Of a stretch of 7,221 bases of DNA, positions 1 to 6,203 are shown piece by piece (position 1 is the first letter of the stretch; every line of letters starts with the position of its first letter). Below the pieces are notes generated by a model. That model searched no databases and was not told where the DNA came from. It worked only from the letters and a program-made list of their open reading frames with translations. The translations under genes and the position numbers were made by a program. This stretch comes from Bacillota bacterium (lineage in GTDB: Bacteria; Bacillota; Clostridia; DSM-8532): positions 1 to 7,221 of the forward strand of contig JAEXRM010000094.1 in assembly GCA_023440865.1 (NCBI GenBank), read 5' to 3'.

Positions 1-321
1 CCGACCACCAGCACGCCTTCCACGACCGTGCCTCCGATCATCATCATCCAGACGACTGCCGCCCCGACCACGGAAGCACCCACGACTGTGGCACCGACTA
101 CCGTGATCATTGAAGAAACGAATCCGCCCCTTGAAGCTCCCGTGATCGAGACGACCGAGACGCCTGCCCAGGGCGCAACCGAAATCACGCTGACCGATGA
201 AGTGAAGCCGCTTGCCGCGCCGACCCTCCCGAAGACCGGCAGCCTCCCGATCGGCCTCCTGCTTGGTTCCGGTGGACTGCTCGCCATCTCCGGCTTCTCG
301 CTCAAGCGCAACAAGAAGTAA
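1..321 (+). CDS. LPXTG-anchored surface protein, C-terminal end (partial)
   Basis: Only the last 106 codons are present; the reading frame is open at position 1, so the start lies upstream. A GTG at 28 is internal and has no ribosome binding site. The visible part is a cell-wall-spanning linker rich in Thr, Pro and Ala (repeated APTT/TEAPTTVAPTT units, roughly the first 40 residues), then an acidic Pro/Thr stretch, then a complete sortase sorting signal. The signal consists of LPKTG at 226-240, a hydrophobic segment rich in Leu/Gly/Ile, and a positively charged tail ending KRNKK before TAA. Sortase A-type enzymes cut between Thr and Gly and attach the protein to peptidoglycan in Gram-positive bacteria. 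The functional domains lie outside the window, so the binding role is unknown. The linker resembles that of the fibro-slime protein at 3670-5796 (shared ETTETP/ETIETP and APxLPKT wording). A strong terminator follows 25 bases after the stop. Confidence 0.9.
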   Translation, partial: PTTSTPSTTVPPIIIIQTTAAPTTEAPTTVAPTTVIIEETNPPLEAPVIETTETPAQGATEITLTDEVKPLAAPTLPKTGSLPIGLLLGSGGLLAISGFSLKRNKK

Positions 322-346
322 TCAAGGATCAGGATCCGCAGAAAGG

Positions 347-376
347 GTGGGGGAACGCAGGTTCCCCCACTTTTTT
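347..376 (+). terminator. Rho-independent terminator of the upstream LPXTG gene
   Basis: Perfect 10-bp stem GTGGGGGAAC (347-356) and GTTCCCCCAC (361-370) with a GCAG loop, followed directly by six T (371-376). It lies 25 bases after the stop codon at 319-321, so it ends the transcript of the LPXTG gene and insulates the next gene, which has its own promoter. Confidence 0.95.
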
Positions 377-421
377 ATGAAAAAACCGGTATCCGCCTGC
401 GCATACGTCGGCAACACACAG

Positions 422-450
422 TTGCCATAACAAGCACTGTTCTGTATGAT
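422..450 (+). promoter_or_regulatory. Probable sigma-A-type promoter for the yfhO-like gene
   Basis: TTGCCA (422-427) and TATGAT (445-450) each match the -35 and -10 consensus at five of six positions and are separated by exactly 17 bases. Transcription would begin near 457. It lies after the upstream terminator and 118 bases before the chosen start of the downstream gene. A weaker alternative is TTGACG (473-478) with GAATAT (497-502, 18-base spacer). Confidence 0.6.
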
Positions 451-465
451 CAGACTATCATACAG
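442..465. promoter_or_regulatory. Perfect inverted repeat overlapping the -10 element (operator candidate)
   Basis: CTGTATGAT (442-450) and ATCATACAG (457-465) are exact reverse complements separated by six bases. The left arm contains the whole -10 element and the right arm covers the expected transcription start. This is the classic position for a dimeric repressor site. As RNA it could also form a 9-bp hairpin, but most of the left arm would lie upstream of the start, so a DNA operator is the better reading. The regulator is not in the window. Confidence 0.55.
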
Positions 466-558
466 GCAAGGTTTGACGATTACACATACATGGTCCGAAT
501 ATCATTCAGGCAAGATCCATCTGGTAGAGATACATGGTCCGACTATCATACATGCAAG
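443..558. repeat. Three 44-bp-spaced tandem repeats in the yfhO-like gene's leader
   Basis: A 28-base unit recurs at 443-470, 487-514 and 531-558, exactly 44 bases apart, with unrelated 16-base stretches between. Copies 2 and 3 agree at 25 of 28 positions and copies 1 and 3 at 23 of 28. Shared cores are ACTATCATACA in copies 1 and 3 (AATATCATTCA in copy 2) and a closing GCAAG. Only copy 1 has the perfect inverted repeat. The 44-base period is about four DNA helix turns, so bound proteins would face the same side. Copy 3 ends in the AAGGA used as ribosome binding site. Because 44 is not a multiple of 3 and the codons around copies 2 and 3 are not conserved, this is not coding. Confidence 0.8.
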
Positions 559-560
559 GA
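556..560 (+). promoter_or_regulatory. Ribosome binding site that sets the yfhO-like start
   Basis: AAGGA lies seven bases before ATG 568. The in-frame ATG at 490 has no purine-rich sequence in front of it and sits inside the tandem repeat array, so 568 is the preferred start. A second ATG follows directly at 571. Confidence 0.7.
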
Positions 561-567
561 TGGAAGC

Positions 568-3477
568 ATGATGCGCAGCAAAGCATATCGTTGGAGCGCT
601 GGAAGAGACGATCTCGGACGAATCGGCAGGCAAGGGAACGCGAAACCCGGGGATGAACGGAAGTCAAAAGCAACGGCACTGCCGCCGGATCTCGATGTGC
701 CACCGGTTGGCCGCGATAACCCGGTGGGATCGGGATCACCTGCTGATGCCCCTGGACGTTCCGGCGGCCCGGTGGATGCACCGGCAGATGCCGCAAAACG
801 GTCCGCTGCCGCAAAGTCGCCTGTTTCCCCGAACCCGCTGTCTCCCCCGAGCCCACGCAAACCTGCCCATGGGATCATGCGAGTCGTGCGGCATCTCCTG
901 GATGCGCTGGGCTCCAACTACTTCATTCTGCTGGCATTATTCCTGCCTCTGTGCATCATGACGGCCGCGTTTGCCATCATCAAGCTCAGCCCGTTCGGTG
1001 ACCGGCAGATCATGGTCATCGACAGCTGGCATCAATACTATCCGTTCTTCTACGAACTGCAATCCAAGCTCAGGCATGGCGGATCGCTCTTCTATTCCTG
1101 GCATACCGGAGGCGGTACGAACTTCCTCTCCCTGATATCCTATTATGCGGCCAGTCCGCTGTATCTTTTTTCGGTGCTGTTTCCGGAAGCATGGATGCGG
1201 GAATTCTTCATGGCCGTCACGATGGTGAAGATCTCACTGGCGGGCATGTTCTTCGCAATCTTCCTCCGCGGCCGTTTCCAACGCAATGACATCGCCATCA
1301 CCCTGTTCGGCGTGATGTATGCGTGCTGCGGGTACCTGACGGGCTATTACTGGTGCATCATGTGGCTCGACGGCGTCGCGCTGCTGCCGCTTGTCATGCT
1401 GGGATTGCACAAGGTGCTTGACGGCAAGTCGATCTGGCTGTATGTGCTGACGCTTGCGTTGGCATTGGCCAGCAGCTTCTACATCGGGTATTTCATTTGC
1501 CTGTACATAGTCCTGTATTTCCTGCTGCAGTGGTCGAGAAAACCCGCGCCGTTTTCCTGGCAAGGCGCCGCAACCGATACGGTGAAGATCGCCGCAGTCT
1601 CGATTCTCGGCGTATGTCTTGCGGCCATCATGCTGCTGCCTGCCTATCATGGCCTGAAGAATGCGTACGGACTTGCTTCGCAGGATCCGACACAGTTCAA
1701 GCTGTATCAACCGGTGCTCGATCTCCTGAACCGCCTGCTGCCTGCTTCGACGCCGACGGTACGGGGCGGGCTCCCCAACCTGTACAGTGGGTTTCTGGCG
1801 CTGCTGCTGCTGCCGATGTACTTCTTCCTTTCTTCTGTTCCCTTGAGGCAGAAGGTGGCACATGGCGGCCTGATCGTGCTTTTGCTGCTGAGCATGGACG
1901 TGAATTATCTCGACTTCATCTGGCACGGTTTCCATTTTCCCAATGAGGTGCCGTTCCGCTTTGCTTTTGTCTTCTCCTTCACGCTGCTGGTTGTTGCCTT
2001 CGAGGTATACGGCAGAATCGATGAAATCATGCCTTCGCTGGTCAAGCGGGTCGCTGCGGTGGGCGTTGTCTATCTGCTCCTGTATGACCGTTTGATGGCG
2101 GAAAAGGACAAGCACGACACCTTTCTGTGGTCGATCCTGTTTTTGGCAGGGTGGGCTGGCATCTATGGCTTGTCGCATATCGCCCGAAGGCATCCCGATG
2201 GATGGCTGCGCAAGGTGATCCCGTATGTCATGGCGGCTCTTGTGCTGCTTGATGGCGGTCTCATGGCCGTCGCGGGTGCAAAGGAGACGGGTAGCACCGG
2301 TTACAAGGAGTATCCGCCGCAGCAGGCCGACATGGCGCTTGCCTTGGAGAAAACCGCTTCGCTGGATCCAGGGCTGTACCGGCTGGAGATCCCCCGCTGG
2401 TATTCCGTGAATGATCCGGTCTTGTACGGGTACAACGGTGTTTCCCAGTTTTCATCCGTCGCGGACAGGCGGCAGACGGGGTTTGCGGAGAAAATGGGCC
2501 TGTCCGCCAATCTGCCTTCCAACAGGTACGTCTACATGGCCAACACGCCGGTCGTCAATGCGTTGTACGGCATCCGCTATCTCATCGGCAAGGGAGATGC
2601 CAACCAGCTCGTCAGTTCCTATTATGAGAAGTCCTTCACGCAAGGGGAGGTCACCATGTACAGGAACCGGTATGACGTCGGCATGGGATTTATGGCGGAT
2701 GACGCATTGATGGGATGGGTGCCGCAGGGATATTCGGCATTTGACAACCAGGCAGCATTCATCGCCACCGCGACTGGCGTACAGGAACCCATATTCGACA
2801 AGCTGGAAGCGACGGAGATCACGTATGACAAGGCACACATGACCCAGGTGGAGGGCGTGCGTACCTTCTTCTCAGTAGACGGCGGCAACAAGCGCGGCAC
2901 AATCAAGGGCCGGCATGTCGTCAGGCAGTCCGCGCAGATCTATGGCTACATGCATGTGGCGCTTGGCAAGGACGCGAAGGTCGTGGTGAACGACAGAACC
3001 ATCAGCGTGGACCCGAGTCGCGGCTATGTGGTGGATCTGGGACACCTGGAGGCGGGAACCGAAATCATAACGGAGATTCCCGTGGAAGGCACATCAGGGG
3101 CCTATGTGATGGAGTATGCCGCCATGAATGAGGCCAACTGGGAGGCCGCATTCGCCAGGCTCGCGGATGAGACGTTGACCGTGAAGACGCATGCCGACAC
3201 ACGGCTTGACTGCACCATCGACGTCAAGGAGGGCGGTCTGTTGTATTTCGCGATCCCTTACGACAAGGGGTGGCGCCTGACGCTCGATGGCGTGCGGCAT
3301 GAACCCGTGAAGGTCGCGGATGCGCGGTTGGGGGTCGAGGTTGGCGCCGGTACCCATGAGCTGACGCTGACCTATGCGCCGGAAGGATTCTCCGCTGGCG
3401 TGGCGTTGTCCCTCGCAGCCCTGGTTGTTGCCGCCTTGTGGGAGGTGGCGCGCAAGGCGTCGGAGAAGCGTCGTTGA
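568..3477 (+). CDS. yfhO: YfhO-family polytopic membrane glycosyltransferase
   Basis: 969 residues from ATG 568. Residues 1-110 are hydrophilic and rich in Pro, Ser, Ala and Arg, probably disordered and cytoplasmic. A first membrane helix follows at about 117-138. Then comes the family's hallmark extracytoplasmic loop: DSWHQYYPFF (Asp about 152), SLFYSW and TGGGTNFLSLISYYAASPL. About ten more hydrophobic segments run to roughly residue 590. A long extracellular C-terminal region has the typical KGWRLTLDG and GTHELTLTY motifs, and a last helix ends in ARKASEKRR. YfhO proteins are GT-C-like enzymes. In Bacillus subtilis YfhO works with CsbB (makes undecaprenyl-phosphate sugar) and GtcA (flips it) to glycosylate lipoteichoic acid outside the membrane. 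Neither partner is in the window, so the acceptor here is inferred and could instead be another surface polymer or protein. The N-terminal extension makes it longer than typical homologues. An alternative start at M 877 would remove that extension. Confidence 0.88.
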   Translation: MMRSKAYRWSAGRDDLGRIGRQGNAKPGDERKSKATALPPDLDVPPVGRDNPVGSGSPADAPGRSGGPVDAPADAAKRSAAAKSPVSPNPLSPPSPRKPAHGIMRVVRHLLDALGSNYFILLALFLPLCIMTAAFAIIKLSPFGDRQIMVIDSWHQYYPFFYELQSKLRHGGSLFYSWHTGGGTNFLSLISYYAASPLYLFSVLFPEAWMREFFMAVTMVKISLAGMFFAIFLRGRFQRNDIAITLFGVMYACCGYLTGYYWCIMWLDGVALLPLVMLGLHKVLDGKSIWLYVLTLALALASSFYIGYFICLYIVLYFLLQWSRKPAPFSWQGAATDTVKIAAVSILGVCLAAIMLLPAYHGLKNAYGLASQDPTQFKLYQPVLDLLNRLLPASTPTVRGGLPNLYSGFLALLLLPMYFFLSSVPLRQKVAHGGLIVLLLLSMDVNYLDFIWHGFHFPNEVPFRFAFVFSFTLLVVAFEVYGRIDEIMPSLVKRVAAVGVVYLLLYDRLMAEKDKHDTFLWSILFLAGWAGIYGLSHIARRHPDGWLRKVIPYVMAALVLLDGGLMAVAGAKETGSTGYKEYPPQQADMALALEKTASLDPGLYRLEIPRWYSVNDPVLYGYNGVSQFSSVADRRQTGFAEKMGLSANLPSNRYVYMANTPVVNALYGIRYLIGKGDANQLVSSYYEKSFTQGEVTMYRNRYDVGMGFMADDALMGWVPQGYSAFDNQAAFIATATGVQEPIFDKLEATEITYDKAHMTQVEGVRTFFSVDGGNKRGTIKGRHVVRQSAQIYGYMHVALGKDAKVVVNDRTISVDPSRGYVVDLGHLEAGTEIITEIPVEGTSGAYVMEYAAMNEANWEAAFARLADETLTVKTHADTRLDCTIDVKEGGLLYFAIPYDKGWRLTLDGVRHEPVKVADARLGVEVGAGTHELTLTYAPEGFSAGVALSLAALVVAALWEVARKASEKRR

Positions 3478-3492
3478 TGATCCGTCGTTGAT
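3469..3492. repeat. Short direct repeat across the yfhO-like stop codon
   Basis: CGTCGTTGAT occurs at 3469-3478, containing the TGA stop, and again at 3483-3492, with a looser copy (CTCGTTGTTGAT) at about 3509-3520. It looks like a small slippage duplication at the gene's 3' end. Each copy carries a TGA, but only the first is in the gene's reading frame. No function is apparent. Confidence 0.4.
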
Positions 3493-3556
3493 GGCCCGGT
3501 ACGGATGGCTCGTTGTTGATCAGCCGTCGCTCGGCCCGTCATGGATGAAGTATCGA

Positions 3557-3597
3557 AGAAGGGGCAGGTACATCGCTTGGATGTGCCTGCCCCTTCT
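3557..3597. terminator. Long hairpin between convergent genes, probable bidirectional terminator
   Basis: A 17-bp stem runs from 3557-3573 to 3581-3597 with one G-U position (T3569/G3585) and a seven-base loop. The core is GGGGCAGG against CCTGCCCC. It lies 79 bases after the yfhO-like stop and 72 bases beyond the end of the minus-strand gene. Neither side has a real U-tract (CCCCTTCTGTC on plus, CCCCTTCTTCG on minus), so termination may be incomplete or may need a factor. mRNA 3'-end protection is another possible role. Confidence 0.65.
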
Positions 3598-3669
3598 GTC
3601 AATGTGAGCGGATTGTCCGGTGCCGCACGTTTCGTGTTGCTTCGTTGTGACACCGGCAATGCGGACGCC

Positions 3670-5796
3670 TTACGGTTTCCGGCGCATGCGGCGCAGCATG
3701 AGGCCCTGCGTGGTGATGAGGCCGCCGAGCACGACGATCAGGCTGATCGGCACGCCCGCCGTCTTGGGCAGCGCAGGCGCTGCCTGCGGCACCTCGACCG
3801 GTGTCTCAATGGTTTCCACGTTGGCTGCGGGCGGTGTCGGCGTGGCGGAAGGCACGATCACCGGCGCGGCCTGCGGTACCTCGCTTGGCGGCGTGATGAT
3901 GGTCTCCGGTGTGAAACGGGCGACGATCGACTTGCTGCCGGTCATCAGGATGGCGTTGTTGCTGACCTCCGTGCCGTTTGCGCCAACCCAGCCTGCAAAT
4001 ACCCAGCCGGCTGCCGGAACGGGAGCCTGCATCTGGACGAGTGTGCCGGTGGTGTGCGTGGTGGTGCCGACGTCAGGCAGCAGGGTGCCTTCCCCTTCCT
4101 TGGCGATGGTGAGGGTGCTGTTGGTGGTTGGCGGACTCGGCGGAGGCGTCGGCGGGGTGGGGACGGGTGAGGAGACCGTCACGATCGCGCTGGCTGTGGC
4201 GATGATGACATCGTGGGGGAATTTGTAGAGGAATTTCAGCAGGATTTGCTTGTCGGGGATGTTCGGGAAGTCATCCGCATATTGTGTGCTTGAGAAGACA
4301 TTCTCTTCTTCGCCAGTCACATAGATGCCCGTTGCGGTGACGATGTTCGAATAGGTACCCGCTCCCGGGAAGGTCATGGGATAGGTGATCGGTGCGATGG
4401 TGGATTTCGGTGCGATGATCCATTCGTCATCGGGATCGTTGAAGTCCGGTCCGTTGGCCGCATACTCCATCGTATCCTGCAGCCTGACGAGCAGCGGAAT
4501 GTTGCCGGTGTTCTCCAGCTGGATGCTGTATCCATACGTCGTGGTGGTGAGACCGCTGGTCGGGGAGACGGTCTTGGTGACCTTCAGGCCGGGTGTGGGC
4601 ATGAAGTAGTTGTCAACCTCGAGGTACCAAGGATACCAGCCGCCGTCGGTGTACCACAGGAACTCGCCATCCTCGGTGAGCCACAGATAGATGCCTTCCC
4701 CGATGCTGCTTTGGTAATCGGGATCGGGCACCTCCGTCAACCAGTACAGATGACGCCATTCGAGATCCTCGAACGTGACGGTGCCACCGGTTGTGGAGGC
4801 CTGACCCACGTATTCCAGACCGTCTGTCGACATGGGGGCAGGCACCGACGCTGTCGGCATGGTCGAAGAGACTTTGTAGAGCTTGAAGGTAAAGCCGGAG
4901 GGTTGGTCATCGGCCGTATAGTAGGCGTCGTCGACTTCGATCGGAATCGCATACTCTTCGGGAGAACCGTAGACGTTCTTCCCAAACTCCAGATCGAACA
5001 GGTTGTTCAGCTTCAGGCTGGTGTCGATGCGGAAATTCGACTGCGTGGTGTGCCGTTCGGCGAAGAAGAGATCGAAGTCGTAGTCCTCGTACGGCTCGAG
5101 GCCCAGTTCCTCCGCCTTGGCCTCCGTCAGTTCGATTGTGGCCGTCCTGGCCGTATGGACGCCGCCGAGATCGATGACCAGCTTCCCATTGATGAACACC
5201 CAGACGTCGTCATCGCCTTCAAAGGTGAACTTTGGCGCGACCGAGGTGTTGGGCACATACGTGAAGGAGCTGTGCAGCTCGAGGGTGAAGTGGTAGTTGT
5301 GGCTGGCATTGCCCTCCCACCCCAGATAGCCGTTTGTGTACTGCCCGGGGTCCGTGAAGGTGTCAAGCGGGAAGAACTGGTCCGCCGCCGGGAAATGGTC
5401 CGTGGTCTTGTACGTGTACACGCCGTCATTTTCCGGATCGGTCAGCACGAGCGGATACGGGCTCGCCAGGGTGCTGCTGATCTTTTGGTCTCCATCGGAC
5501 GCGTCCTTGAACCAGGATGCGAAGGATGCCGCGCTGTCGATGGTCGTGTTGTCGGGTTGGTCCGCGGCGTACACCGGCAGGCGGTCCACGCCGAGCGTCT
5601 CTTCCACGAGCCCCGTCATGAGGCCCGAGGTATAGCCGGTACGCTCGAAATCGGGATGATTCTTCGATATGTCGTGCAGTGTGGCGTTCAGGGTCGTGGT
5701 CGGTACCACGGGCGGTGCGGGGGTGTCCGCGGATACCGGCACAAACCCGAGCAGCAGTGTGAAAACGAGCAACAGGGCGAGCAGTCTTCCTTTCAT
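3670..5796 (-). CDS. Secreted fibro-slime-domain surface protein with LPKTA sortase anchor
   Basis: 708 residues. Signal peptide: MKGR, a Leu-rich core and likely cleavage after VSA (residue 23). Residues 36-262 form a fibro-slime domain. It begins NATLHDISKNHPDFE and ends with the signature FEGDDDVWVFINGKLVIDLGGVH (193-215, given in part: GDDDVWVFINGK) and FFAERHTTQSNFRIDTSL, a PA14-like carbohydrate-binding beta fold. Residues 263-400 look like a SpaA/Cna-B-type domain (Lys in FGK, Glu in LTEV, possible isopeptide pair). Residues 404-500 look like a DUF11-type repeat (LKVTKTVSP, QLENTGNIP). A Pro-rich linker follows, then a bacterial repeat domain at 560-628 (AGWVFAGW, KSIVARF), a second Pro/Ala linker, LPKTA at 676-680, a membrane helix and RRMRRKP. 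The protein is probably an adhesin or matrix protein; the ligand is unknown. AAGGAGG stands four bases before ATG. The leader carries a riboswitch-like RNA and a terminator. Confidence 0.9.
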   Translation of the reverse strand: MKGRLLALLLVFTLLLGFVPVSADTPAPPVVPTTTLNATLHDISKNHPDFERTGYTSGLMTGLVEETLGVDRLPVYAADQPDNTTIDSAASFASWFKDASDGDQKISSTLASPYPLVLTDPENDGVYTYKTTDHFPAADQFFPLDTFTDPGQYTNGYLGWEGNASHNYHFTLELHSSFTYVPNTSVAPKFTFEGDDDVWVFINGKLVIDLGGVHTARTATIELTEAKAEELGLEPYEDYDFDLFFAERHTTQSNFRIDTSLKLNNLFDLEFGKNVYGSPEEYAIPIEVDDAYYTADDQPSGFTFKLYKVSSTMPTASVPAPMSTDGLEYVGQASTTGGTVTFEDLEWRHLYWLTEVPDPDYQSSIGEGIYLWLTEDGEFLWYTDGGWYPWYLEVDNYFMPTPGLKVTKTVSPTSGLTTTTYGYSIQLENTGNIPLLVRLQDTMEYAANGPDFNDPDDEWIIAPKSTIAPITYPMTFPGAGTYSNIVTATGIYVTGEEENVFSSTQYADDFPNIPDKQILLKFLYKFPHDVIIATASAIVTVSSPVPTPPTPPPSPPTTNSTLTIAKEGEGTLLPDVGTTTHTTGTLVQMQAPVPAAGWVFAGWVGANGTEVSNNAILMTGSKSIVARFTPETIITPPSEVPQAAPVIVPSATPTPPAANVETIETPVEVPQAAPALPKTAGVPISLIVVLGGLITTQGLMLRRMRRKP

Positions 5797-5800
5797 ACAG

Positions 5801-5807
5801 CCTCCTT
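5801..5807 (-). promoter_or_regulatory. Ribosome binding site of the fibro-slime gene
   Basis: On the minus strand AAGGAGG precedes ATG 5796 by only four bases (CTGT). The full anti-16S match makes the start certain despite the short spacing. It lies 41 bases downstream of the leader terminator's U-tract, so translation depends on read-through of that terminator. Confidence 0.85.
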
Positions 5808-5848
5808 AGGCGTTCGGCCCGTTTGTTCTCCGCCGGTACGTCCCTTGG

Positions 5849-5918
5849 AAAACAAAAAAGGCCACCGATATGCATCAGCAGCCGAACGGTCATGTCGGGA
5901 ACGGGATCGGCCGGCCTT
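5849..5918 (-). terminator. Leader terminator (riboswitch expression platform)
   Basis: On the minus strand AAGGCC (5918-5913) and CCGAT (5910-5906) pair with ATCGG (5869-5865) and GGCCTT (5863-5858). The two parts are separated by a small internal loop (GG against T), and the outer stem runs into a U-tract TTTTTT-G-TTTT (5859-5849). The apical part (5870-5905) is long and contains small internal hairpins. Lying between the aptamer and the ribosome binding site, it would stop transcription before the fibro-slime gene. Confidence 0.75.
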
Positions 5919-5923
5919 GCATG

Positions 5924-6008
5924 CATGGCGCACGTCGCAGGGGGAAGACTCCGCAACCGATACAGACTTCAGACTTTGCGTCCCACGTTTTCACGTGGTT
6001 TGCCCATG
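5924..6008 (-). promoter_or_regulatory. Cyclic-di-GMP-I (GEMM-I)-like riboswitch aptamer
   Basis: Reading the minus strand from 6008, the RNA has GGGCAAACC, then a hairpin CCACGT-GAAA-ACGTGG (5998-5983), then GGGACGCAAAG followed by UC. This order (GGnnAAACC, stem with GAAA tetraloop, GGGACGCAAAGYC) is the hallmark 5' half of the GEMM-I aptamer, whose tetraloop docks into the second helix and whose junction binds c-di-GMP. An enclosing stem can form: CATGGGCA (6008-6001) with TGCGCCATG (5932-5924), eight pairs and one bulged G. The second helix (roughly 5974-5934; GAAG with CTTC) is poor. I do not see the usual tetraloop receptor or the common 3' CCnGGnUGCC wording, so this may be a divergent member or one with altered ligand preference. 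GEMM-I RNAs commonly control surface, motility and matrix genes, which fits the gene downstream. Confidence 0.68.
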
Positions 6009-6014
6009 GTATGA

Positions 6015-6023
6015 ATTGTATCA
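6015..6023 (-). promoter_or_regulatory. Extended -10 promoter of the riboswitch/fibro-slime transcript
   Basis: On the minus strand TG-A-TACAAT (6023-6015) is an extended -10 element, with five of six matches in the hexamer. Only a weak -35 is seen upstream (TTTATA at a 17-base spacer). Transcription would start around 6008-6010, placing the first nucleotides of the RNA exactly at the aptamer's closing stem. The leader to ATG 5796 is about 210 bases. Confidence 0.55.
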
Positions 6024-6043
6024 CAAACCAAACAAAATATAAA
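6016..6043 (+). promoter_or_regulatory. Possible divergent plus-strand promoter
   Basis: TTGTAT (6016-6021) and TATAAA (6038-6043) are 16 bases apart in an AT-rich island. The first element overlaps the -10 of the minus-strand riboswitch promoter, so the two would compete. A transcript from about 6050 would run into the hairpin/U8 tract at 6118-6152. The -35 is weak (three of six matches). Confidence 0.3.
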
Positions 6044-6117
6044 CAATACAATAAATGTCGTTCCGGTTCGGAAAATGGAATGTTTCTCCCTGAAGATGTG
6101 TTGCCGGGACGTTTATT

Positions 6118-6152
6118 TGAAGGATTCCCTCCGCTCTCCTTCACTTTTTTTT
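6118..6152 (+). terminator. Small hairpin followed by U8, candidate intrinsic terminator
   Basis: TGAAGGA (6118-6124) pairs perfectly with TCCTTCA (6137-6143) around a 12-base loop. One C and then eight T (6145-6152) follow. The stem is short but the U-tract is strong. No gene precedes it on the plus strand, so it would end either a small RNA starting near 6050 or an attenuated leader of the gene at 6556. A second hairpin, TTCCG-GTT-CGGAA (6061-6073), lies in the same putative transcript. Confidence 0.45.
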
Positions 6153-6203
6153 CGATCTAGCTTGATTCGACAAGAATCGACGCGATTTTACGACATTCGA
6201 TTA

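Noticed and set aside
443..558. CRISPR array (28-base repeat with 16-base spacers)
   Set aside because: Only three copies, repeats differ at several positions, spacers are too short, and the array sits on a promoter and ribosome binding site with no cas genes.
490..567. Upstream ATG (490) extending the yfhO-like protein by 26 residues
   Set aside because: No ribosome binding site, lies within the 44-bp repeat array, and AAGGA is placed ideally for ATG 568.
1234..2193. Minus-strand 319-codon open frame inside the yfhO-like gene
   Set aside because: Antisense shadow in GC-rich coding DNA; the plus-strand frame is a recognisable membrane protein and the antisense product is Gln/Arg/His-rich with no family resemblance.
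3541..4228. Plus-strand open frames of about 200 codons over the 3' end of the fibro-slime gene
   Set aside because: Low-complexity Gly/Arg or Val/Thr products mirroring the Pro/Ala-rich linker and sorting signal on the other strand; they also overlap the hairpin terminator region.
5794..5800. CATACAG near the fibro-slime start as another copy of the yfhO-like operator half-site
   Set aside because: Only seven bases match, there is no inverted partner, and the bases are the start codon and its upstream spacer.
4711..6042. Plus-strand 443-codon open frame antisense to the fibro-slime gene
   Set aside because: Runs through the riboswitch and signal peptide region, has no ribosome binding site, and the minus-strand frame carries clear domain signatures.
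5890..6144. Minus-strand 84-codon frame across the fibro-slime leader
   Set aside because: GTG start without ribosome binding site, and it lies over the promoter, aptamer and terminator.
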